A stretch of 64,000 bases of DNA from Shewanella chilikensis. GTDB taxonomy: Bacteria; Pseudomonadota; Gammaproteobacteria; Enterobacterales; Shewanellaceae. The stretch's first letter is position 1. Each line of letters starts with the position of its first letter. This document shows, piece after piece, positions 56,593-64,000 of this stretch. Location: NCBI RefSeq assembly GCF_002836945.1, contig NZ_NIJM01000016.1, positions 1 to 64,000 of the forward strand, in the 5' to 3' direction. The notes beneath the pieces were generated by a model. It was given only the letters and a program-made list of their open reading frames with translations, made no database searches and was not told the DNA's origin. Both the position numbers and the translations under genes were made by a program.

Positions 56593-58197
56593 TTAGGCGT
56601 TATATAACAACTCCAAATAAAGCTGGGCACTGTCTTGCCATGAAAAGCGGCTGGCGGAGGCCCTTTTTCTAAGGACATTCCAGTTGGCAGTGGAATAGAG
56701 CTCCAAGGCCCGGGACAGGGCGTCGAGTAGCGCCTTGGCCTGCTCATCCAGCCCGGTTCCTGCGAATACCAAGCCATTATCACCGTCGCTGATGGTATCG
56801 GCCAGCCCGCCGGTGGCATGCACCAAACAGGGTTGGCCTGCTCTCAAAGCCAGCATCTGGCTGATACCGCAAGGCTCAAAAGAACTGGGCATCACAAACA
56901 GATCGCCGCATTGATAGAGGGCATCGGCCAGCTCCTGGTGATAACCATTGATAAAGCGAAAATTGCTGTTGCTCGCGGCGATGCGACCAAAGAGTGCCGC
57001 TATCTGCTCATCGCCGCTGCCGAGCAGCCAAAAACAGGCGCTGTCGCTGAACTGCGCCAGCCTTAGCAACAGCTCTTCCAGCACTGTCTTGCCCTGCCAG
57101 GGATGACACAGCAAGAGCAACTTCTGTTCAGTGAGCCTGCCAACCGAGGTCAGCAGCATTCCCGGTGACTCAGATATCTGCCCCAAGCGGATTTGAGCAA
57201 TCATATCTGCCGGCGTCACTGCATCGCTGCGCCCGAGTTTACTCAATAATGCCTCTGTGGCTATTTTGGGCAGTTGCAACTTGAGTTGCTGCCGTTTGCC
57301 GGTAGCGAGCGGTAATCCTTTTTGATAGTCACAACCGTTGAGAATGCCGAACAGCTGGCCAAGCTTGGCTTTATCCTGCAGGTCAGCCTCCAATCCTTCG
57401 CCGCCAAAGAAACCCAGCTCTGGCTGTGACGGACACAGCACTTCCTTGGCATAAGTCGCCGAGACCAGATGGATAACATCACTGAACTGAATCGCCGCCC
57501 GCAGCGGATTGATACATCCGGGGTAGCGGGTATCCAGCGCCAATTGCAGCTTGGGATTTCCCCCTTCGGCCAACAGCCAGGGATACCAGGCCGCCAGGGA
57601 AGATGCCTCGCCGGCAAGCGGCCGTACCCCCTGCATCGCCAGATTGTGGATACTGAGGATGCAGGGCACTTTTGATAGGCCGCGATAGGCGGGATCCAGT
57701 GCTCTTAACATGGCAAAACCGCCGCAGTGCCAGTCGTGCAGGTGAAACCTGTCCGGCAGCGGCAATAACCCCTGTTTCAACGCCGCCGCAACAGCAGCGC
57801 CGAAGAGGGCAAACTTGCCTGCATCTGTGGCAAAGGGGCGCTCAGGGCCATCCAGGCTGTAGACTTCACGCTTAACGCCGCAAAAACCTTCATGAGCCAG
57901 AAGATAGATCCACAACCCCTGAGAGTCAGGCTGAACCGCCGGATTGGCGATACGATACAGCCGCGCCCGGGTGTTGCCTGCGCCGAAAGCAAATTCAAAC
58001 TCGCACAGAAAATCGGCCCCCTGCTCCCTGGCCAAAAAACCATAGTCCGGCATTATGATATGCGACGCCACGCCTTGGCTTTGCAGCGCCGGAGGTAACT
58101 CGGCCAGCACATCGGCCATACCGCCGACTTTGGCGCCGGCCAGGGCAGCGTTTTCCGCTGCCAACATCAACACCTGCAGTTTTGCTTTCGCCGCCAT
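56593..58197 (-). CDS. glgA: Glycogen synthase GlgA
   Basis: GT5 transferase that extends glycogen from ADP-glucose. N-terminal KVGGMADVLAELP (ADP-glucose lysine), GILNGCDY, and the C-terminal SSFEPCGISQMLALRAG motif. 534 residues, slightly long. Its ATG overlaps the glgC stop by one base, so the two are coupled. Last gene of the glgX-glgP-glgC-glgA run. Confidence 0.96.
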   Translation of the reverse strand: MAAKAKLQVLMLAAENAALAGAKVGGMADVLAELPPALQSQGVASHIIMPDYGFLAREQGADFLCEFEFAFGAGNTRARLYRIANPAVQPDSQGLWIYLLAHEGFCGVKREVYSLDGPERPFATDAGKFALFGAAVAAALKQGLLPLPDRFHLHDWHCGGFAMLRALDPAYRGLSKVPCILSIHNLAMQGVRPLAGEASSLAAWYPWLLAEGGNPKLQLALDTRYPGCINPLRAAIQFSDVIHLVSATYAKEVLCPSQPELGFFGGEGLEADLQDKAKLGQLFGILNGCDYQKGLPLATGKRQQLKLQLPKIATEALLSKLGRSDAVTPADMIAQIRLGQISESPGMLLTSVGRLTEQKLLLLCHPWQGKTVLEELLLRLAQFSDSACFWLLGSGDEQIAALFGRIAASNSNFRFINGYHQELADALYQCGDLFVMPSSFEPCGISQMLALRAGQPCLVHATGGLADTISDGDNGLVFAGTGLDEQAKALLDALSRALELYSTANWNVLRKRASASRFSWQDSAQLYLELLYNA

Positions 58198-59465
58198 TAT
58201 TCGTACCCCACAGGCAGTCCCAACATATCTCGGGTCACCAGCACCACACCGCTTTCCGAGACCCGAAAGCCCTTGGCCCTGTCGTGGTCATGGTTGAAGC
58301 CTATCTCCATCCCCTCGGGGATAATGCAGCCCCGGTCGATAATAGCCTTGCGAATGCGGCAATGACGCAACACCACCACATCGGGCAGGATCACTGAGTC
58401 TTCCACCTCTGAGTAAGAACAAACCCTGACCTCATTGAAGAGAACACAGTGGCGCACAGTGGCACCTGAAATAATGCAGCCGCTGGAAACCACAGAGTCC
58501 AGCGCCATGCCGCGCCTGTCATCATCGTCAAATACAAACTTGGCCGGCGGCAGTTGTTCCTGATAGGTCCAGATGGGCCATTTGGCATCATAGAGATTGA
58601 GTGCCGGCGTCGGCGACAGCAGTTCCATATTGGCTTGCCAGAAAGAATCCAGAGTTCCTACATCGCGCCAGTAGGCCTGCTCGTTGGGAAAGGCGCTGCG
58701 AAATGGATAGGCATAAACCCGGTGCTTTTCTATGATGGCCGGAATAATGTCCTTACCGAAATCCCGGTTGGAATCGGCATTCTGGGCATCTTTTTTCAGC
58801 TGCTCAAACAGAAACTCTGTGTTGAACACATAGTTACCCATAGATGCCAGGCAGGATTCGGGGTTATCCGGCAAGGGCCTGGGTTGGGCCGGTTTCTCTT
58901 CAAACCCCAGAATACGGTTGCTGCTGTCCACCTCCATCACCCCAAAGGCGTTGGCCGCTTCGGCCACCGGCACCTCCATACAGGAAACCGTCATATCGGC
59001 GCCGGACTCGGCATGAGCGGCCAGCAGACCGGCGTAATCCATGCGGTAAATATGATCGCCCGAAAGCACCATCACATAGCGCGGCAACTCGTGACGTATG
59101 ATGTCTATGTTCTGAAACACAGCATCGGCCGTGCCCTGATACCAGTTGTCCGAATAACGTTGAGATGCCGGCAATATCTCCACCGACTCCCCCAACTCCT
59201 TTTTGAAATGCCCCCAGCCGCGGGTCACGTGGCGGATAAGCGAATGAGACTTGTACTGGGTCACCACCCCTACCCGGCGGATCCCCGAGTTGATGCAGTT
59301 GGACAGCGGAAAGTCGATAATCCTGAACTTGCCGCCGAAATAGAGCGCCGGCTTGGCCCGCCAATCGGTCAGCTCATGGAGACGGGAACCCCGGCCTCCT
59401 GCCAGGATCAGGGCATAGGTTTCACGGGTAAGGTTACTGATATAACGCGGACTCGGATTCGGCAT
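58197..59465 (-). CDS. glgC: ADP-glucose pyrophosphorylase GlgC
   Basis: Makes ADP-glucose, the controlled step of glycogen synthesis. [21 protein letters not shown] carries the nucleotide site, with regulatory beta-helix at the C terminus ([19 protein letters not shown]). 422 residues. 34 bases separate it from glgP. Confidence 0.97.
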   Translation of the reverse strand: MPNPSPRYISNLTRETYALILAGGRGSRLHELTDWRAKPALYFGGKFRIIDFPLSNCINSGIRRVGVVTQYKSHSLIRHVTRGWGHFKKELGESVEILPASQRYSDNWYQGTADAVFQNIDIIRHELPRYVMVLSGDHIYRMDYAGLLAAHAESGADMTVSCMEVPVAEAANAFGVMEVDSSNRILGFEEKPAQPRPLPDNPESCLASMGNYVFNTEFLFEQLKKDAQNADSNRDFGKDIIPAIIEKHRVYAYPFRSAFPNEQAYWRDVGTLDSFWQANMELLSPTPALNLYDAKWPIWTYQEQLPPAKFVFDDDDRRGMALDSVVSSGCIISGATVRHCVLFNEVRVCSYSEVEDSVILPDVVVLRHCRIRKAIIDRGCIIPEGMEIGFNHDHDRAKGFRVSESGVVLVTRDMLGLPVGYE

Positions 59466-59499
59466 AAAAGCGTGCTCCCAATTAACAGAAAAAAGGCGC

Positions 59500-62049
59500 T
59501 CACTGCGCGCCCCAGATATGGTCGCGATAACCGGCTATGGTGACATCGCTGGAGAAGCGGCCACTGACCGCGGTGTTGCGAATACTCATGGCGGTCCAGC
59601 GCTGAGGGTCCTGATAAGCCTTGGCGGCTTGCAGCTGGGCCAGACGGTAGGTTTCAAAGTCGGCCGCCAGCATCCAGGGATCTTGGGGCGACTCAATGGC
59701 GGCTATGATGGGGTCGAAGATCCCCGGCTCCAGCAGATTAAAATGACCACTTTTGAGCAGCGTCATTACGCCGCCGAGCGCCGCCGAAGACGCTATATAT
59801 TGCGCCGGGCAGTAGTGCGCCTTGAGTTCCTCCACCGCCAGGGCATTGAGGCCAAACAGGAAGAAGTTGTCTTCACCTACCTCTTCGAGCATCTCGATAT
59901 TGGCACCATCCAGAGTGCCTATGGTCAGGGCGCCATTCATCATGAACTTCATATTGCCTGTGCCCGAGGCTTCCTTGCCGGCGGTGGATATCTGCTCAGA
60001 CAAATCCGTACCCGGGCAGATCACCTCCATGGCGCTGACGTTATAGTCGGGCAAAAAGGCAAACCTTAACCAGGGACTGACTCTGGGATCCTCATTGACC
60101 ATATGAGCCACATTGTTGGCCAGTTTGATCACCAGTTTCGCCATGGCATAACCGGGTGCCGCCTTGCCGCCAATAAGCACGCAGCGTGGTTGCATCCCCC
60201 GGGTATCGCCACTGACAATCCGCTGATAGAGATGGATCACATGCATGATATTCAGCAGTTGCCGCTTGTATTCATGGATCCTCTTAACCTGCACATCAAA
60301 CATCATGGAGGGGTCGAAGTTCACCTGGCAGCGCTGCGCCACCAGCTCGGCCAGCGCCTGTTTATTGGCCTGCTTCACCTCGCGCCAGGCGGCAATAAAT
60401 GGCTTGTCCGAGGTAAAGGCGTTGAGGGCAGTCAGGCATCTTAGGTCGCTCAGCCAATCCTTCCCCAGGCGACTGCTGATGAGCGCGGCCAAACGGGGGT
60501 TACAGTGAGCCAGCCAGCGCCTGGGCGTCACACCATTGGTACGGTTGTTGAACTTATGCGGCCAGAGTTCGTAAAAGTCCCGAAACAGCCCTGTGGTCAA
60601 CAGCCTTGAGTGCAGCGCCGCCACACCATTGACCGAAAAGCTGGCCACTATTGCCAGATAGGCCATACGGATATGGGGCTCATCCCCCTCTTCTATGATG
60701 GACATCTGCCGCAGACGTGACACGTCGCCGGGCCAGTGATGTGCCACCAACTCCAGGTATCTGGCGTTGATTTCATAGATGATCTCCAGAATACGCGGCA
60801 GCATCTGGGCGAACATACGCACCGGCCAGCGCTCCAACGCCTCCGGCAACAAGGTATGGTTGGTGTAGGCCATGCTATGGCTGACTATTTCCCAGGCGGC
60901 TTGCCACTCCAGCTGATATTCATCTATAAGCAGGCGCATCAACTCAGGCACCGCAATCGCCGGATGGGTATCATTGAGCTGCAGCACATGAAACTTGGCA
61001 AACTCACTAAAGTCCAGGCCTTTGTTGGCAACCCAGGTCGTCAACAGATCCTGCAAACTGGCAGAGGACAGGAAATACTGCTGCCGCAGCCGCAACTCTT
61101 TGCCGTTTTCACTGCTGTCATTGGGGTACAACACCATGGTGATCTGCTCGGCCAGATTCTTCGCCGCCACGGCTTCGGTGTAATCCCCCTGGTTGAACTC
61201 AGCGAGGTCAAACTCATCTGTGGCCTCGGCCTTCCAAAGCCTCAGGGTGTTGACCCGGCCGTTGCGATAACCCGGCACCGGCATATCATAGGCAACCGCC
61301 AGTACATCCTGGGTATCCACCCAGGCTCTGTGCCGACGGCCATCGCGGTCAACATGACTCTGCACATGACCGAAGAAAGGCACTGTCACATTGTGCTGTG
61401 AAGCCCGCACTTCCCAGGGGTTGCCATCCCTGAGCCAGCGGTCCGGCTGCTCCTGCTGGTAACCATCGACTATCTGCTGAGCAAACATGCCGTACTCATA
61501 ACGAATGCCATAGCCAGTGACCGCCAGTCCGAGACTGGCGCAACTGTCCATAAAGCAAGCCGCCAGCCGCCCGAGACCGCCATTTCCCAGACCTGCGTCA
61601 TGCTCTTGCTGTTGCAGGGTTTCAAGCGCTACCGCATAGCCTTGCAGCATCTCCCGGCACTCGTCGGTCAGGTCCAGATTGAGCAAGGCGTTGCCCAGGC
61701 TTCGGCCCATCAAAAACTCCAGCGACAAATAAGCCACCTGTTTGCGTTGGTACAAAGCGTCCTGGCTGCGACTGGCGCACCAATCGTCCAACAGCTGCTC
61801 TTTGACACTCAGGGCCAACGCCTGATAGAGCTCCTGTGGCCTGCGCTCATTGCGGTTAAGATCGTATCTCAGCTGTCTGGCAAAGGCCGCCGGCAGTGAA
61901 TCACAGGGCTCGCAGTCTTGGTGCACCAGATGGCCTGGGGCTTGTTGACTAGCGGGCGCTATTGGCGATGCGGCTTTTGATGCTTTTGATGCTGTTGTCG
62001 ATTGGCTCTTACTGCGGCTCTTGACTCTATTCCTTGAAGTATCAGTCAT
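59500..62049 (-). CDS. glgP: Glycogen phosphorylase GlgP
   Basis: Releases glucose 1-phosphate from glycogen. The PLP lysine is in [20 protein letters not shown]. The start is placed at [14 protein letters not shown], where AAAGGAGCC precedes the ATG and the frame begins eight bases before the glgX stop; the frame is open further up inside glgX. 849 residues. The first ~45 are low-complexity Ser/Lys/Ala, an extension over E. coli. Confidence 0.96.
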   Translation of the reverse strand: MTDTSRNRVKSRSKSQSTTASKASKAASPIAPASQQAPGHLVHQDCEPCDSLPAAFARQLRYDLNRNERRPQELYQALALSVKEQLLDDWCASRSQDALYQRKQVAYLSLEFLMGRSLGNALLNLDLTDECREMLQGYAVALETLQQQEHDAGLGNGGLGRLAACFMDSCASLGLAVTGYGIRYEYGMFAQQIVDGYQQEQPDRWLRDGNPWEVRASQHNVTVPFFGHVQSHVDRDGRRHRAWVDTQDVLAVAYDMPVPGYRNGRVNTLRLWKAEATDEFDLAEFNQGDYTEAVAAKNLAEQITMVLYPNDSSENGKELRLRQQYFLSSASLQDLLTTWVANKGLDFSEFAKFHVLQLNDTHPAIAVPELMRLLIDEYQLEWQAAWEIVSHSMAYTNHTLLPEALERWPVRMFAQMLPRILEIIYEINARYLELVAHHWPGDVSRLRQMSIIEEGDEPHIRMAYLAIVASFSVNGVAALHSRLLTTGLFRDFYELWPHKFNNRTNGVTPRRWLAHCNPRLAALISSRLGKDWLSDLRCLTALNAFTSDKPFIAAWREVKQANKQALAELVAQRCQVNFDPSMMFDVQVKRIHEYKRQLLNIMHVIHLYQRIVSGDTRGMQPRCVLIGGKAAPGYAMAKLVIKLANNVAHMVNEDPRVSPWLRFAFLPDYNVSAMEVICPGTDLSEQISTAGKEASGTGNMKFMMNGALTIGTLDGANIEMLEEVGEDNFFLFGLNALAVEELKAHYCPAQYIASSAALGGVMTLLKSGHFNLLEPGIFDPIIAAIESPQDPWMLAADFETYRLAQLQAAKAYQDPQRWTAMSIRNTAVSGRFSSDVTIAGYRDHIWGAQ

Positions 62050-64000
62050 GGCTGGCTCCTTTGGCTGAGGACGACAAATAACGGCCACCTGCGGCCAGCA
62101 GCTGAAAACTGCAGGCGGCAACGGCGAAAGATGAAGCTGTGGGATAGCAGGATTGCTGTTCATCCCGTCCGGCTTCGCTGGAAAGCAGCAATTGCCACTG
62201 CTCACCGGCTCCAGGCGGCGGAGATGGCAGACAAAACTGGCTGTTGCTGTCACCGGCATGCAGCAGGATCAGCAGAGCTTCGGTCTGAAGTTTGTTTTCT
62301 CCTTGAGGGCTAATATCTAACTGACGGCTCTTATTGAGCTGATGGCTCTCGCTCAGCTGATGGCTCTTATTCAGCTGAAGGCTCTTATTCAGCTGAAGGC
62401 TCTCTGCCCGCTGAAGGCTCCTATTGAGCTGACGGCTCTGCATCAACTGCAAGCTGCGGCACTGGACTTCGCCCCAATGGCCGGGGGTCATGGCCTCGCC
62501 GGAGGCAGCAAACCAAGCCAGGGCTCTGGGAGCCTGGAGGGCATCGGTGTGAACATAGTCATCGCTGTCATAAAAGCCGCAATCCCGGCGGATATGGATA
62601 AGCCGGCGAACAAAGGCGCCAAGCGCGGTATCTTCCCTGTGCCAATCGAGCCAGCCCAATGGGTTGTCCTGACAATAGGCGTTGTTGTTACCGCTCTGGG
62701 AGTTACCGAACTCATCGCCGGCCAGTAACATGGGCGAGCCCTGGGAGAGCAGTAAACTCGCCAGCAGATTACGGCTCTGACGCGCCCTCAAGGCCAGTAT
62801 GGCGGCATCTTTGCTCTCGCCTTCCACGCCATGGTTGGCACTGAAGTTTTCATGGTGACCATCGCGGTTGTTTTCGCCGTTGGCCTGATTGTGCCGCTCG
62901 CGATAGCTCACCAGATCCCTCAGGGTGAAACCATCATGGCTGCAGATAAAGTTGATTGAACTTTGCGGGCCGCGCCCCGAGTGTTCAAACAGATCGCCGG
63001 AGCCGGAAAGGCGCCTGGCAAGCTCGGGCAAGAGCCCGGCATCACCACGCCAGAAACGCCGCAGAGTATCGCGATATCTGTCGTTCCATTCGGCAAAACG
63101 ATTGGGAAATTGCCCCAACTGATAACCGCCCGGGCCTATGTCCCAGGGCTCGGCTATCAGCACACATTGCTGCAGTTCAGGGTCTTGCAGCAAGGCATCG
63201 AACAATCCGGCGCGATTGCTGAATCCCTGCATCTCACGGCCAAGGCTGGTAGCCAGATCGAAACGAAAGCCATCCACCCCCATGATATCGACCCAGTAAC
63301 GCAGCGAGTCCATCAGCAGCTGTACGACTCTTGGATGACTGATATCCAGGCAGTTGCCACAGCCAGAGTCATTGATATAAAAACGCTTATCTGCCGGATG
63401 CAAACGGTAGTAGCTGACGTTATCCAAGCCGCGAAAACTGACGGTCGGCCCCTGGCGGTTACCCTCGGCGCTGTGGTTGAAGACCACATCCAGCACGAGT
63501 TTGATACCGGCATCATGCAGGGCAGAGACCATCTGCTTGAATTCGCCAATGGCATCGTCAGAGGCCGAATATGCCCCATGGGGAGCGAAGAAACCTATGC
63601 TGTTATAACCCCAGTAGTTACTGCGACCACTCTCCAGCAGGAAAGGCTCGGACAGAAAGGCGTGCACCGGCAGCAGTTCGACACAGGTGATCCCGAGCGA
63701 CTTGAGATAAGCTATCGTCACCGGGTGCGCCAAACCGGCAAAGGTGCCGCGAAGCTCAGGGGGGATCCCTGCCATGGCGGCGGTGAAGCCCTTGAGGTGC
63801 ATCTCGTAGATCACTTCATTACGCCATTGGCCGCCCGGTAAGCGCTTACCGGTAAAGCGGGTATCGGCTACCACTTGGCATTTGGGCATGGCCCAGGCGT
63901 TGTCACAGGGATCGGCCCATAAGTCATCCCCTATACCGGCACTGCCGGACTCCCGCTTCGGGGCCCCTGGTACTGGGGGTTCAGCATCCCCCGGATGGCA
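62042..64000 (-). CDS. glgX: Glycogen debranching enzyme GlgX (5' end beyond window)
   Basis: GH13 isoamylase-type enzyme that removes short stubs left by GlgP. Catalytic segments: GVDGFRFDLATS (nucleophile), LIAEPWDI (acid), and FICSHDGFTLRDL. The frame is open to the right edge (codons reading ...WADPCDNAWAMPKCQVV), so the N-terminal part, including the CBM48 domain, lies outside. A 126-bp tandem repeat at 62321-62446 lengthens the C-terminal part by seven units of six residues. The last eight bases overlap glgP. Confidence 0.93.
   Translation of the reverse strand, partial: CHPGDAEPPVPGAPKRESGSAGIGDDLWADPCDNAWAMPKCQVVADTRFTGKRLPGGQWRNEVIYEMHLKGFTAAMAGIPPELRGTFAGLAHPVTIAYLKSLGITCVELLPVHAFLSEPFLLESGRSNYWGYNSIGFFAPHGAYSASDDAIGEFKQMVSALHDAGIKLVLDVVFNHSAEGNRQGPTVSFRGLDNVSYYRLHPADKRFYINDSGCGNCLDISHPRVVQLLMDSLRYWVDIMGVDGFRFDLATSLGREMQGFSNRAGLFDALLQDPELQQCVLIAEPWDIGPGGYQLGQFPNRFAEWNDRYRDTLRRFWRGDAGLLPELARRLSGSGDLFEHSGRGPQSSINFICSHDGFTLRDLVSYRERHNQANGENNRDGHHENFSANHGVEGESKDAAILALRARQSRNLLASLLLSQGSPMLLAGDEFGNSQSGNNNAYCQDNPLGWLDWHREDTALGAFVRRLIHIRRDCGFYDSDDYVHTDALQAPRALAWFAASGEAMTPGHWGEVQCRSLQLMQSRQLNRSLQRAESLQLNKSLQLNKSHQLSESHQLNKSRQLDISPQGENKLQTEALLILLHAGDSNSQFCLPSPPPGAGEQWQLLLSSEAGRDEQQSCYPTASSFAVAACSFQLLAAGGRYLSSSAKGASHD
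62321..62446. repeat. 18-bp in-frame tandem repeat in glgX (seven units)
   Basis: Seven 18-bp units, each starting ctga.ggctc, with unit boundaries at 62321, 62339, 62357, 62375, 62393, 62411 and 62429. They encode copies of a six-residue unit like SLQLNK or SHQLNK. They lie between the catalytic and the C-terminal beta domain. The units differ by several substitutions, so the expansion is not very recent. Confidence 0.85.

Noticed and set aside
58554..59543. A 329-codon plus-strand frame opposite glgC
   Set aside because: Shadow of glgC; the minus-strand protein is unmistakable.

Overview
The window looks like a chromosome segment of a gammaproteobacterium, most likely Shewanella. The evidence is gene order: the rpsB-tsf-pyrH-frr-uppS-cdsA-ispC-rseP-bamA-skp-lpxD-fabZ-lpxA-lpxB-rnhB-dnaE run, the rpsP-rimM-trmD-rplS operon beside ffh-ypjD-corB, and a csrB small RNA beside yqcC-truC-yqcA. 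Small conserved proteins of the DUF3718, DUF3549 and DUF3301 type, a large TonB-dependent receptor and a PAS-GGDEF-EAL protein also fit. The genus call is an inference from content; no 16S gene is present.

Region 1 (about 1-4250) is accessory DNA. It is AT-rich, lies between two copies of a diverged ~120-bp repeat, and contains a three-cassette attC array with no integron integrase in the window. Each cassette's 5' R' half matches its own 3' R'' half, which fixes the cassettes at about 989-1655, 1656-2642 and 2643-3755. Each cassette encodes a protein with an RX4H motif of the HEPN ribonuclease kind. The middle cassette also carries a tRNA-like gene with an encoded CCA end and an abnormally long anticodon arm, ending three bases before the start codon of the HEPN-like gene. 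This pairing is the most unusual thing in the window.

Region 2 (4256-24194, minus strand) is a core run for translation, envelope and lipid synthesis and replication: rpsB to tilS. Neighbouring genes commonly overlap or are a few bases apart. accA, which lies between dnaE and tilS in E. coli and Vibrio, is absent here.

Region 3 (24610-36400) holds map, glnD and dapD (plus), a small secreted DUF3718-like protein, purU, a glucose-type PTS EIICB gene, and the yqcC-truC-yqcA group, with a 58-codon small ORF and an inverted repeat at the truC 3' end. DUF3549/DUF3301 genes follow, then a CsrB-type sRNA with about 26 GGA motifs, an intrinsic terminator and an upstream UvrY/GacA-like box.

Region 4 (36350-42955) is the rpsP-rimM-trmD-rplS operon with a promoter and terminator, then ffh, ypjD, a CorB/YfjD-type CBS protein and a Mpo1-like membrane protein.

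Region 5 (43300-56500) is more variable: a TonB-dependent receptor divergent from a LacI-type regulator with palindromic operator candidates between them, a type II NADH dehydrogenase, a MATE pump, a COG0523 metallochaperone GTPase, a lipoprotein with five 13-residue repeats, a DEAD-box helicase and a membrane-bound PAS-GGDEF-EAL protein.

Region 6 (56593-64000, minus strand) is a glycogen operon, glgX-glgP-glgC-glgA; glgX runs off the right edge and carries a lineage-type 18-bp tandem repeat.
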